From positions 35,287,965 through 35,351,964 of the forward strand of contig CM026557.1 of NCBI GenBank assembly GCA_015143295.1: DNA of 64,000 nt, in the 5' to 3' direction. The notes beneath the pieces were generated by a model. It worked only from the letters and a program-made list of their open reading frames with translations. It did no database searches and was not told the origin of the DNA. Shown here piece after piece: positions 23,784-38,400 of the stretch. This DNA is from Tetracentron sinense. Lineage: Eukaryota; Streptophyta; Magnoliopsida; Trochodendrales; Trochodendraceae. The first letter of the stretch is position 1, and each line of letters begins with the position of its first letter. A program made the translations under genes and the position numbers.

Positions 23784-24304
23784 CCAGTGACAGTGTTTTA
23801 GATTTAAGACAATGGGATCCTTTCATGGAAGGTTAGTCAATGGGTGCACCAGAGAGATTCTTTTGCCATGAAATTAGTTACATTTGGATTGCTTTGGGAT
23901 TTTGTACAGCTGACCAAAGATTTATTTTGTGTATGTTTTACTGCTGCTAGATCTTTAGCCCAAAAGGATTTTAATTATTGACTTAGGTTCATGATCACAG
24001 CCATTCGATCATGTAAACTTTAGATTCTCGAGAATCAGATATGATAATTTGATATTGTTGGGGGATTTGTCTGCATTGAATGTTCATTTGACTCAATTAT
24101 CGAGAATTTATATTCTAAAGGAGGTCCAACCATTCTATCGACCATGACATCATAAGTAAATAACCTCAACATTTCCAACAATATGATGATATACGGAAAT
24201 CACAAAAATATAAAATATTTAATTAATAGAATTCAATTTTTTTTTGTTGAGATATAATCTTAGTGGCTCTTTATATGATATTATGCATTAATGCTCTAAG
24301 GTAT

Positions 24305-24413
24305 TCCTGAAAAGGAATGCTTTCCTAGTGGTAATTGGTAGTGGTGTTGCTCAACTGATGAGAACAAATGATTTATAGAATTGATATCTCTAGGAAAGCA
24401 CTCCTTTTCAGGA
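24305..24413. repeat. Hairpin with 23 bp arms
   Basis: Arms TCCTGAAAAGGAATGCTTTC (to 24327) and their near-perfect reverse complement at 24391-24413 differ at one position over 23 bases, with a 63-base loop. It lies downstream of the large gene. No transposon border or target duplication was found. It could be a small MITE or a microRNA-like foldback. Confidence 0.75.
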
Positions 24414-25783
24414 GGATGTCTCTATGAACTGGACAAATGAACTGAGGGATAAAGGGGCAGGGAAGTAACTGCAGTTCCCACATCTGCATAAATTTCATAA
24501 AGAGAACATCTGTTGCAGAAAGAGATCACTGAAAATGAAACCAATGATATCAAACAATGGAACTTGAAGCGACAATGAAATGCATTCAGAGTATTATAGT
24601 ATATGCAAACACAAGAACTCTCTTATTGAATTCACAAGCGGAACACAAACTGCAGAATCCCAAATGGAAGAGGTTGCAATCCACACCTATAATGTAGAAG
24701 TAGGTGTTTCTGAATTCTTTTATTTAAAAATTACAACCTTCCCTCCAGGATCAAAACGCATGCCACAGCACAAATTGTCCACATTCCCACAACTTTCACA
24801 CTATGAATATAATGTTTCTTACACATGCTCCAATATAGGAGTAAGATCACTACTTTTTGTTCAACTGTTCTGACTTTTTTTTTTTTTGCAGAAGCCTTCC
24901 TTATGCCACCCATATAATCACAACACTACTAAGTTCATGAAAGTTTACATACTAATTAATACCTTCAAAGTGTTTACAAATTTCGAAAGCCACTCCATTT
25001 CAAAATGCTATGTACAAACCAGTCTAAAGGTAATCCAGTCACCCTGCAGCAACAAAAGCACAAGAGCAGAAGGAATCTTATGTAAGTCCTAAAAGGCTAA
25101 ACCTACTTAAATGGAGAAACTAATAATCTCATCAGTTATGAACTGATTACTAAGCTGCATTTTTAACTTACCTGGACAAGAATATGTCCATCATTCTTAA
25201 ACACAGATGCACAGTATTATGTACAAGCTTAATAAGATGATAAATATTTGGGATTTATGGACCCACCTTAAAACTTACAAAAGGTAGAAGAACTTAAATT
25301 TCAATCTATTAAAATAACTGTGAAGAAAAGGGAAAAAGATGAGACTTTTTGGAATTTGAAACTAGAACTGTTTCTCATATATAACGGAAATTAGATTACA
25401 TAATATGTTGGTACCGTATCACATACAGTGACATCCTATTGTAAAAAATGATACTATGTTTATACATATATCCTATTCTGTGTACCATTTGAGTAGCAAT
25501 CAGTACATTATATGCTACATACATAATCTTTCCATTGTGTCATCAAGTGTCACTGTGTTAGATAAAGGATATCTTGGGACTAGACCAAGAGACTGTAGAT
25601 AGATTCCTCAATACAACAGCAGATACTGGTAGAGTGCCCAGTAAGAGGAAGACATTTATAATCACTGGCCAAACTTGAAATTAATGATTCCCATGGTTTG
25701 ATCATTGTTCCTAGCAGTGGGAAGCACCTGAGTAAAATACCTCGAAATGGTTTGCAAGTAAACTTACCATTGGGAGTATTCGA
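24414..25783 (-). other. 3' UTR and downstream flank of the TIGR01589-domain gene
   Basis: Immediately after the TGA, the minus strand reads CAATG followed by GTAAGT, a strong splice donor at 25767-25766, suggesting an intron in the 3' UTR. Its acceptor is not identified. TAAATAAAAG near 24718-24727 (minus) is a possible polyadenylation signal. No other gene was recognised. Confidence 0.45.
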
Positions 25784-25848
25784 TCAATCACTGCCAAAAT
25801 CTTCATAACTCAGGCCTTCTGATATGGTGTCCAGCCTCCTATTATCTC
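25784..25848 (-). CDS. TIGR01589-domain gene, exon 6 and stop
   Basis: The acceptor CTCAACAG leads into DNRRLDTISEGLSYEDFGSD and TGA at 25784-25786. An upstream AG (CTTAG) would give a different frame with an early stop, so it was not used. Confidence 0.88.
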
Positions 25849-28800
25849 CTGTTGAGCTAAGACACATATATCAGCTACCCAAATCCGAGATAAAACAAAT
25901 GACACAAATAGCAAAAACCTCACCTTGACATTCCCCCCTTCCAGGGGAATCCATAAAGTTTTCTGTATCTGTTGCTAGGAGAGACCTAGAGTAGATCTCC
26001 GGTATATCTAATAAAATTAGAACCAAATTACTAATATTGAGCATTAGAAAACAATAAATACAACTCAAAATAGAGAGGGAGAGAGGATCCACCAGAACTC
26101 TGAGAAAAGTCTGCGGTCAAATCTGAAAGACTGAATTTTCGAGGAATTTGACTTAGAAATCCGTATGCAGATGTATCTGTATCCAGGAGCGGTTCATTCA
26201 GGGGTTGTGAATTAGAATCTATGCTACTGAAAGATGCAACAGATGCATCTCCAATTGTTGGACGTGTTTCCAGAACATCACCGTCAGCACCTAACCTAAA
26301 AGAACTGTTTGAATAGCCAGCCTCTGATTTGATCACCAGCCCATTCATTCCTCGCATCATTCCCATGTCTGAGTTTTGATTCAGAAGCATGTTAGGTGGG
26401 ACATCAACCCTTGTGTGAGCAGAGATGTCATCAGTAGTGTGCGTATGCAACGACTGACCACCATTTATGCGTGTGTTGGGTACATTGGAACCAAATGTGT
26501 TCTGCATGCTCTCTGGCCTCGAAGGTGGTACTGCATGCTCTGGGGCATAGCAGGCTGATGTCTGGTGAACTGTAACAAGGAGTGACATCAAGTTACTAGT
26601 TTCATGGGAATTAAAAAAAAAATACCACTACACACTGTAGACACCCTGCTAATTTGATTCAGACATCAATCTATTAAACAATCATGTCATGAAACAACCA
26701 CTGCATTTCAAAATAGCAACTGCTACGGCAAGACCATTCTGTGAACTATTAATATCTGCTAACCATGCACCATATATTGATAAACTTATGGCTTTTTCCT
26801 ACAAATCTCTCAACATGGGATTCAGAAATTCCTAAGAGTATATGGTATGAAAAATTGATGTTATCAAAATACTGGTACTTCAGAAAGGTAAATTAGTCAA
26901 ATTATTACCATTCACTATTTCTTGGACCATTTTTGAAATACGCATCATCATTGAAACTTAAGATGGTAACATGGGGATTAAAACAACGACTAAGTTGAAC
27001 TATCTAAATTTTAAAATGGTACAAGATATATTTCCTGATGTAAATCCTCCTTTTTTTTCTGGAGTCAAAATATAGCACATGTTGGATGTAGTACATAAAA
27101 CATATAAAGAAATTAACCCATTCTCTTTCTTTCTTCCATAATCCCCCAGTTCTTAATTCAACTTTTCTGCACATATTTCTATCTTTACATTGGTCCAAGA
27201 TGTTTAACTAACCTTTTGGCAGTTTCTGACTTAAATTCCTGCTGGGTCCAATCTCCAAGCCCACACTTCTTTTTGAATTTATCTAAGAGCAAGAAAGAAG
27301 AGGAAAATGTACTAATAATGTTTGGAATGCCCTTCCAAGCCATGAGATTAGTAGGAACTTCAAAACAAGACTATACACAACATTGAATTGGCCAACTCAT
27401 TCAATCTGTTATCGTCCTACCCAGGGGTGGAGCCAGGAATTTTTCCCTGGAGGGAGGGGCGAACTACATATATCAAAAAACTTAATGGGATTGGGGTATG
27501 AGGGCTTGGTGGTTTGGGGGCGTAGCCCCCGAGAAATATGTTTTTTGAGTAATGGGTCCATCGTAGTCATAAAATTCATTAATATTCATTCCAAAACGGG
27601 GTTTAGTAACAAGAAAAAGTGAAAAACATGGGCCGGTCTTCATTGGTTCCTACCAACCATTTTAATACCCGCTAACGAATTATTCACCCTTAGGATTCAT
27701 TCATTTAACCTTGGTTTTTAGAAAAATAAAAATAAAAATAACTTTAAGTTGGTTAAGCTTAATCACGGTTAAAGGGGATGAATGGGAAGGTAATTGATTA
27801 TGTAGTCAAATGTGGGGTGGACTATTACTACTCTAAAATTTCTATAGTTTTATATTATGGAAATTATTTTTTCATACGTGTGTTCTATGTTCAGTGGAAC
27901 GTGCGCGCCTCCTCTGCTTGACACATGTCCCTTTTAATACCCATTAACTGTGGTTCAGATTCAATCACCCCTAGGTAGGGCTGTCAACGGAGTGGATTTG
28001 GAGCAGATAGTGCTATATCCGTATCCTATCCGTTTAATGTTCACAGTAATCCGAATCCGCTCCGATATCCGGCGGATACCAAAATAAAGAATTCGAATCC
28101 GAATCTGATTAAATATTCAAATTTTCGGATTATCCGAATTCGTCCGATTAAGTGATCGGATTCGAATAATTAGATAATATCCGACTGATTATCCGAAATG
28201 GACGATTAAACAGTGATGAAATTTCTAGAGAAATGAGGGTGATCTGATGAAGAAATTTGTAGAGCTGATTTTTCTTGCGGTCTAAACTATAAACCCAAAA
28301 TCCATCGCTAACAGAGAGGAGAGTTGAAGATGCTGGTGGCTATAACAAAGTACTAACAAGGAACATAGTATCATGCATATGTATTACCAGCAACACCAAT
28401 GGCTATACCGTTCAACCCCAAGACCCCTAAATCATAGTTTAAGTTTTGGTGTTTTTTGGATCCAATGTTGGTCTAAGACGGTTAACCCCAAGACCCCCAA
28501 AGTCCCACCTTAGAATACCACCACCATCTCTGCCTACGGATCGCTTTTCTCAACTCAAAACCCTTAATTTCTCCACAAGGGTTTCTGCAAATATCTACAA
28601 AATTGTCGCAATTAACTTCCTCGTCGCAACCGTTGTGCTGCCCTCTTCTTCTTCCGCAATGTCGGTGACACTGCCTCTTATCTGCTTTGAATCCCGATCA
28701 AGAGAGCTCCAATAGATTACATACCTAGAAATTAACTGGAATTTGATCCCATCTTCATGGAAGTTGGGTTGAGATCCACGACCACTATGCAATCACCGAT

Positions 28801-29369
28801 GAGGTTTCATCGTCCCTCACCAACAGAGATTAGAGAAGAGGAGGGGAGAGGAGAGGAGAGTAGAGCCGTAGAAGAGAGGAGAGGAGAGGAGAGGGCGGCC
28901 ATAAATTTTGAACTTAGGGTTTGGTAGATTTATATATATAGAAGGTTAGATTACCTTCTTGCCCTTATGTAGTATTAGAAATTACAATATTACTAGTATA
29001 AACTTTAAACAACAACAAGGCTTTGTTGGTATCTAAAAACTATATACACTACTAAACAAGCGGATCGGATAATTTCCGGATCGGATAGGGTACTAACCGT
29101 ATCCGCTCCGTTTATAAACAGATGGATAATAAAGATATCCGAATCCGATCCGCAGGATAACTATTCAGATAATTATCTGCTTAAACGGATACAGATTCGG
29201 ATATGGATCTGGATATAAACGGATAATTGACAACCCTACCCCTAGGGTTTATACATCTACCCTTGGTTTTTATTAAAAAAAAAACTCCTAAGAAAATAAA
29301 TATTAACTAGGGTTAAAAGGTATAATAAAGAATCAATCCCTTTATATTATACATATAAAAAGTTTACAA

Positions 29370-29402
<33 letters not shown>

Positions 29403-32400
29403 GGGGGGGAGGGGGGCACTATATACAAAATTTATATATTATGTATTTAAAAAAAAACATACATACAACTTATTAAAGTTTCAAAATTTTTGGGGTTGGC
29501 TCCGCCCCTGGTCCTACCCGAGCAATGGAGTAACTCGCTCTCGAAGTTCCAACAACTTGTTCCCTTTGCCATCAAGAAGGAGAGGGGGAGCCTGGGCAAA
29601 ATTGCATGAGGAAATTGCAAACTAATCCCATAGAAAGCCCTACTAGTAAAGGGATTTTACTGCAAGCGACATCAATATCTAGGTGCACAACTATTTTAAG
29701 AAGAAAACACCCTTGCGGACAGGAAGATCATGAAATGATACTAGGCAAATAGACATTGAACAAGAAACCTCCCATAGATCAAATTGCCACATCGTCTTTT
29801 GTTTTACGCAAATGCCAACACAAATTACCCAATGTCATCCCAACGCAAATGCCACATTGTCTAGAGTTTTCGCGGATTCCTCTTCTTCAGTTGAGCGTAT
29901 TTGTGCATGGATCCGAATGGTTGTTTTGAAATGGGCAGGGCTTCACTTCAAAATGGAAGCTCTAAGGGAGGTGATGGGTTATTATGTGGACTTGGGTGCT
30001 TGGGGTCTCTTTGGGTTGAGCTTATGTAATTGTAAACTCTTTTTCTTTTTCCTGCTTTCTCGTTTTCTATATATCATACTTATAAAAAAAAAACCCAATT
30101 TCAATCCTTGGGTCTATGAGTTAATGAATCCATGTCAACTCAGTTGCCCTGTGTATCTTTGAATGCATAGGTTTTTATGTCACATGGATGTTTAAATTCC
30201 AAAGATCCAAATGGATCCTATGGGTTACTAAAGTCAATATTTATCCAACCAACATAAATGCCTCCAAATTAGGAGGCACTGGGAAACACCTAAAGGTGTT
30301 GAAAGAGAAAGCATGGTTTAAAATTCTGGTACATATCGGCCACCTAAAGGTGTTGAAAGACAAAGCATGGTTGAAAATTCTGGTGCATATCGGCCGATAC
30401 GTACCGGATTTGGAGCCACCCGATACATTGGTGGGCTAAAAAAATTCTCTTATATTCGGCATATGGGTTGATATGGGACCAATACATATCCGATGCGTGA
30501 GATTTTTCAGTTCATTTTTTTTCTCCTTCCATTTATACTAGGATCCACAAACACAAACACGATACACAAAATTTATTACATAAAATATCATTTAAATTTT
30601 ACTTAAGATATTTATATGTAAATAAGGTTATACTCCCTATTGTAATTCAATAAAAAAATCCTATATCTAAATTCCTGAAGAATAAAAAGTCAACTTGTCA
30701 GTTTGAGAACAAAATCATCTTTTTATCGCATTTTAGGGATTAGGTCAAAATTTCAACTTTCAAGTTTCAAATGATAAGGTATTTCTCAAATATTAAATTT
30801 CATAAATTCGACTATATCAAAACATTACCAAAACCCAAAAGTCTAGTAAAAAAAGTCTCAATTTAGTCTTCAAAAATATTTTCATCTACGGAGTCAAAAA
30901 GTCAACTAATAATTTAACACTTCAGCATAAAAAGACTCACATCCAAGCTTATAGTTTATGCTTGTAATTCAATACATTCTTATTTAACTCATTGAATGTA
31001 AGTTATTAATATCTAGATTGTATTTTCTATACTTGGCTAAGTGACTATGGTTTGTATTTCCATACTTGTTTATCAGCAGTCACACCTATTTTAACTTATA
31101 AAATTCTTAACTCCCATATTTATGGTTATAAATGTAGCTGAAGGCTTTTCATTTAGTTTGAGTTTAGCTTATATTTATAATACAATAAGTTTTATGTAAG
31201 GTATCCAAGTTTTTACTTACTTATCCATTATCCAAGCGTTTCTCAGCCCGTCCTAATTTTTTCTATTGTATTCATTCGATACGGTCCAATACATCAATAC
31301 ACATCATCTTTTGGACTTACTGATACAACACCCGATACCGATATTTTGAACCATGAGAGAAAGGGATGGTCAAATAAAGAACAGGTACTTGAATTTGGAA
31401 CATGCTTTTCCTGTGGTTTTCCCTTCTCTCTCCCAACAATCTTAAGCCAAGCCAAGTGCTTACAAGCTCCAAAGCTCAGCATGCAATTAGGGTTGAGGCA
31501 AGGTATTTATAGAATAAGTGTATCATACATAACACGCAAGAATAATATGAGAAAATACCCAAAAATACAAGGAACATAAAATATAGATGTTACAAATATA
31601 CATCCTTAACACCCTCACTCAAACTTATTGTGAGGTAACATGGTGAGTTTGTCTTGTAAGTTGTAACTGAGGGGAATTAGACGAGACTGAGAAGCATTTG
31701 ATGAAGGGGACAACAACATGATCTTCCAAGCAAATGAAATGAACTTAGAGATAACCACGAGCACCCGTTCCCGCACAAAATAACTGATTTCAACATGTTT
31801 GGTTCAAGCATGAAAAATCAGATTGGAAGCAAGATAAGTAGCAATAACATAGTCACAAAAGAGTGTCCAAGGTTAAGATGAGAGGTCTTGAAGCAAATAA
31901 GGTGGTGATTGGTATCGTTCTCGGCGATTCATTGATTCTGAAAACAGAACAAGTTAGATTTTTTAGAAAGGTTCTCCACTGAGAACTCATTTGGTAACAC
32001 TCGGTCAGAATCACTCCTAAAGAACATAAACTATGGAATCATGTTTGGATGAAAAAAAAATGGGGATCAACCATCGTTCACCTTTTCATTGTAGAACACG
32101 TTGAGAGTTCAACCAGAGTTGCAATTACAATCACAGATTCCTCAGACTTCTCTGCAACTTCCACCCATAAATTCCTCTTCTACTCTACTATTCTGCAACA
32201 TCCTTGGAGATTAAAAGTTACAATCTTTTGAAAAAAAATCCAAAAAACACACATTGGAAAACAATCTTTTTTTCATATTTTGTTTTGACTCTCTCCTTTT
32301 ACCCCACCCAAATGGTCTCATGCCTGAAAGGGGCTTCTTTCCTTTCTACCATGCTTTGGGACGGTGTACAAAGTACACATTAAGAGCACAAATCATTGTT

Positions 32401-35400
32401 AGGTTTTGCCTCTAGATCAGTTTAAAGAGAGCACAAATAAGTATTAGGGTTTGGTCTTTAGATCCGTTTAGAGAGATATCACTCATGAATATGGCTAAAT
32501 CGGTGAGGAGAGAGAAGATTAAGTCAAAAAATCTCCCATTGAGAGATATTGAGTAGCTGGGTACGTTGCCGGAGAGACGAGAGAGCACCTGTTGTCGTTG
32601 CTGAGAAGTGAGCACCTGCATCATTGGGAGGACAATAGATGAGGAAGAAAGAAAGACAATATGGTGTTTCTCACCAGTGAGATTGCCTACAATCCTCGAC
32701 GAGATTGCCTTCTGTCACCGTCGAGATTGCCTACTATCACTGATGATGATGATGACTCTTATTGTTGGAGGAGAGATGAGAAGAGGTTTTATCTCAATAG
32801 CATGGACCGTCGAAGAGACATGCTGTTTCCCAAGAACGCTCTTTAGGAGCTTCTTTTTATCGCTCCGGAAAAGTGTGGCTGAGATCGGTAAGATTTTTTT
32901 AAACGTTCCGATTCCCGACGCTGCCAAACACACTTGTGGTGTTTCTGTTCCCATAGAACAGAAAAGTGTTCCTACGGAATGATGCCAAACATCCCCTAAG
33001 TAATCCATATAACATCAGCAACAATGAAGGGTAAAGATCGGTGCTTGGCCTTCGTACTCGAACGAGAAACAGTGGGCTGCTATTTGGAGCCCCATGGCAC
33101 AAGATTGGGACCAAGATACAACAGCTGGAAGTAGTGTCATCATCAAGATTACCACCCCAAGTCAGCAGCAGCATAGGATGTGATCGAGTGACGAAGATGG
33201 TCATATAATGATAACATGGCCAAGAGTACAGTAGAAATCCAAAGAAAATAAGCCCTAGTTGTGTAGGAGAGGAGGAAGAAGAAGAAAAGATGGGTAATAC
33301 GTATGATTTCTCTAGAAAGAGAGAAATTGTTCCAATGTGGATACACTCTATTTTATTAATAAAATTTGTGTGGACATAAATACCCTTAATAGTGTGCAAA
33401 ACACGTACGCACAAACTAGTTACATAATAGGTTATGGGCTCTATGATTTATGCCTCAAGCGAAGCATAGATATCCAACATGCCCAACTTGCTTAGAATGT
33501 CTATTAGATGCCACTGTCATTGTATGTCAGCCAACTGATCCTCTATCTTGACAAATAGAAGACTAAAAATCTCACTATCTCAGCTGCCACCTTCTCATGA
33601 ATGAATTGTTTGTCAACCTCAATATTCTTCATTCTATCAAGTTGTACAAGATTATGAGCTATACTGATGGTTGTTTTATTATAACAATTCTATCTTATTT
33701 ATGAATGAATTGGAAATCCAAGCTTAATCATAAGAATCTTGATTCACAGTAGCTCAAATACACCATGGGTCATTGCTCTGTACTTTGCCTCAGCAGTGGA
33801 TCTTGCTACTACTGCATGTTTCATGCTTCTCCAAGTAACCAAGTTGCCTCTCAAAAAGTGCAATACCCGGATGTGGATCTTCTATCTGTTATTGAACTTG
33901 CCCAATTGGCATCCATATATGTTTTAACTTATATATGCCTATTCTTCCAAAAAAGCAAGAATCTACTTGGAGAGGACTTCAGATACTTAAGCTTAAGCAC
34001 CCTTTTAGTTGCCTCTAGATGTATAGTCCTTGGCTTGTGCATGAACTAATTGATTGCAGTGATTGTATAGGCTATATCCAAACGTGTGTCAAGGACAAGT
34101 AAATCAATTTTCTAACCAGCCTTTAGAACATCCCAACGTTCACTAGAGGTTCTCCACCCTCATAGTCAAGTTTGAGATTGGCCTCCATAATGGTATCCAC
34201 TAGTTTAGCACCCAATTTTCTTGTATCCCATAGTAAGTCTAACATGTACTTCCTTTGGAAGATCAATATCGCTTCCTTAGACCTTGTAACATCAATTCTA
34301 AGAAAGTACTTATGAGGTCCTAGATCTTTGATCTTTTTGCAAGCAAAGCTTTGAGTCTCTGAATCTATTGACTATTGTCACAAGTAACCACAATGTCGCT
34401 TACATAAACAATTAGTGTTGTGGTAGAACTCTCCAGATGTTTCACAAATAAAGTAAAGTCAGCATGACTTTGAGCAAAACCAAACTTCTTCACTACACCA
34501 CTGAACGTCTCAAAACAAGTTCTAGGTGACTATTTGAATCCATACATGATCTTCTTTAACTTACAAACCTACCCTCTTGATCCTGAATCTGAAATCCAAG
34601 GGAAGAGTTATGTACACTTCTTCCTGTAAGTCCCCATGCAAAAAACATTCTTTGCATCCAATTGATGAAGAGGCCTAGACAAATTTGTTGCAAGTGAAAG
34701 CAAAATTTTGACCAAATTCATCCTTGTAATAGGTGCAAACGCCTCCTGATAATCCACCTCATAAGTTTGAGTAAAGTCTTTGCAACCAGTCTCGTCTTGT
34801 ACCTGTCCATTGTCCCATCAGCTTTATACTTTACAACATACACCCACTTATATCCTACTAACTTCTCCTTAGGAGTAACAATAATTTCCCATGTTTGATT
34901 TTTTGTAAGAGCTTTCATTTCTTCTTACATATCCTCTTCCATTCATGGTTTAAAATATCGATATGTATCGACCGATACGGGCCGATACGTATCTTGTTTG
35001 GAGCTACCCGATACACTGGTACGCTGAAAAAAAATTACCTTGTATCAGGCCAAGATGGGACCGATACATGCCCGATATGGGGAATTTTTCAGTTAATTTT
35101 TTTTTTCCCTTCTATTTGCACTAAGATCCACAACACAGACCTGATACGAAGAACTTATTTATATAAAATATTATTTAAATTAATATTATTTTCATTTACT
35201 TATGATATTAATATGCAAATGAGGTTACACCTATTTGAATTCAATAAAAATTATCATGATCAAAATTCCTGAAGAATTTTCAGTTCAAGAACACGATCCT
35301 CTTTTTAGCACTTTTTAGGGATTGAGTCAAAATTTCAACCCTCAAATAATAAAATATTTCTCAAATATCAAAAATTCATAAATTCTATTATGCCAAAAAT

Positions 35401-38400
35401 TACCAAAACCCAAAAGTTTGGCAAATAAAGTCTCATATTTTAGTCTTAAAAAATATTTTTATTTTAAATTAATATTACTTTCATTTACTTATGATATTAA
35501 TATACAAATGAGGTTATCCCCCATTTGAATTCAATAAAAATTATCATGATCCAAATTCCTGAAAAATAAAAAGTCAACTTTCCAATTCAAGAACACAATC
35601 CTCTTTTTAGCACCTTTTAGGGATTGGGCCAAAATTTCAACTTTCAAATGATAAGGTATTTTCTCAAATATAAAAATTTCATAAATTCTATTATTTCAAA
35701 AATTACCAAAACCCAAGAGTTTCGAAAATAAAGTCTCATATTTTAGTCTTAAAAAATATTTTCATCTACAGGGTCAAAAAATCAACTGACAGTGTAACAG
35801 TTCAGCATAGAAAGACTTACATTAAGCTAAAATTTATGGTTGTAATTCAATACATTCTTATTTAACTCATTGAATGTAATGTTTTAATATTTGGATTGTT
35901 TTTCTTATACTTAGTTAAGTGAGTATGGTTTGTATTTTCACATCTTTTTATCAGCTCAACACACACGCTTTTTTTAACTTATAAAATTCTTAACTCTCAT
36001 ATGTATGATTATAAACATAGTTGGGGACCTTCATTTAGTTTATTAATAACTTATATTTGCATTAAAAGAAGTTTTGTACAAGGTATCCAAGTTTTTCCAA
36101 GTGTATCCAAACATTTCTTAGCGTATCATGATGTTTTCCACCGTATCCATCTGATACAGTCCGATACTTCGATACGTATCCTGTTTTGGACTTACCGATA
36201 CGGCACCCGATATCGATATTTTGAACCGTGCTTCCATTTGGGATGTTGTAATGTCTTTGACACATTGGAATGAATAGAAACAAAAACAAGGAAGACACCA
36301 AAGCTTGAATAGAAGAAGAAAGAGAACTATAATAGACAAAATTAGAATAGGAGTAGTACATGTATGTTTTCCTTTGCGTAAGGCAATGAGAATATCATCA
36401 TCTGTTTTACATGTAAGTTGTCATCGGTTTTACTTGTCTCTATAGACGAAGTAGGGGAGGTCCCCACAGATTAGAATGCATAATAACAAATGAAAACTAA
36501 ATTCTTTTACTGTTAGGTAAAAAAGAAACACGACAATATTTTGCTAGTTTACACACTTCACATTGTAAACTTAGCGAATGGAAAAATTCAAACAAACTAA
36601 GGAAACACAAGTCTTAATAAAGGAAAATCCAAATGACTAAGTCGGTTATGCCAAAGCATAATCCAATCCTTATTGACACCCTTACTAGGCTGGAGTGTAC
36701 TAGGAGAAGTTGAAACTAAATCTAACGAGTAAAGTCCATCAACTTCACGACCACTCTCAATCTACTCAGTGTTTTTAGATCCTGAAATACACAATACAAA
36801 TGAAAAAGATTACACTGAAATTTAGAGCTAATTTCAAACTACTAACAAAAAGGAGGTTAGCAGAAAAACCGAAAACATGTAAAATAAATGACATGTTAAG
36901 ATAAGGAGAAAGGTTGATAGTTCCTTTTTCTTGAAACTGAGGAAAGGGAACCATCAACTAGTTTGACTTTAACATTAATGGAACAAGGAGCATATGACCA
37001 AAAAAAAATGCTTATCAAACATATGATCGAAAGCTCTTGAATCAATAATCCAGGAGTACCTAGAGCAGGGTAAAGATGAAACATGATGGGCAGATGCAAA
37101 AGCACTAATACCTGATTGGTCCAATGAAGTGAAGGCTGAGGAAGAATGATTCATTTGAGCAAAAAGGCATTGAAAAATCTCAAGCTCCTCCCGAGGAACT
37201 GTTAATATCCACCTTTAAGAAGTTTGAGTACGCGGAAGGGGTACAAATGATGTAGTAATTGTAAGGGAAGCATTATGCGCTGTAGATGATCCAGGATGAC
37301 TGAATTTGGATGGTCTTCCAAGTTCCAACAAGTCTCTTTGGAATGATGTGACCTTCCACAGTGATCACACTCCAGTTCGCCTTTCTCATCCAAACTTGTG
37401 CCACCTTTTTGCTTCCAGATACCTCCCTTACCTCCTCTTTGGGATTGAGATGCAGACGCTAGTGTTGAGCACTCTGAACTATCCATAGGGATATGCATTG
37501 CAATTTTGTCTACTCTCCTCACCATGAACAAGGGCATTTACCTGACTTAAAGATGACAACTAATCCTTAAGAAATGAATGCGTGACATCTAAAACTCCGA
37601 GTTTCGTCTAGCTAATAAATCAAAAATCATGTTCTACTCCACAAGCTTGCGATACTGCTCTCCATCAGTCATGCACACATGCTGATATGTCTGATATTAA
37701 TCTAGCCCTTTCCAGATATCTTAAAGGCGGGTAAAGTAATCAGCCAAGGGTTTGTCATCCTACCTAAGGTGGAAAATCTCTTGATGCAGCTCATAGATGC
37801 GAACAACATTACGTGCCTGAGAATAGGTTTGAGCTGGTGCATCCAATATTTCATTGCCTGTCTGGAGAAAAAGGTATCCCCTAGAGATCTGGGGCTACAT
37901 AGAATGCAGCAACTAAGACATAACTGTTAGGTTTTCTGACTCCCGCTTATCAAATGATTCGTAGGACAAATTGGGTTCTACCACCCTTCTATTATGTATC
38001 CAAGCTTATGATTACTTCCAATAAACATTCTGGAAGACTGGGACCACTTCAAATAGTTTCTACCATCCAATTTTACCATTGATGCATATTAGAGTTTTCT
38101 AGTAGGGTTAGAATTTAGGGTTTGAGAGAGAGAGGAAGAAGAAGAAGGAGATTAGGTTTAGAGAAAAATAGTGTGAGAGATTAATGATCTCTCTCACACA
38201 CTTTATTATTTATATTTCATTAATGGACTACTATTAATTTATAAGAGCTATTAATAGTAGACCCACAATACAGTATGTAAGAGATAACATAAAGACAAGA
38301 CCCATATGAATAAAGCTCATAAAGCTTTATTCAACACTCCCCCTCAAGTCGGTACATAAATATCACTCATGCCCAACTTGCCAACAATATTTTGAAACCG

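Noticed and set aside
25784..25860. Alternative acceptor CTTAG for exon 6
   Set aside because: It shifts the frame and gives an early stop; the CTCAACAG acceptor preserves the expected C terminus.
26376..26558. Plus-strand frame opposite exon 4
   Set aside because: Shadow of the real minus-strand coding exon.
29812..30162. 116-codon open frame as a host gene
   Set aside because: Its end is a pyrimidine-rich tract and A run resembling a LINE 3' end, and no conserved domain is visible.
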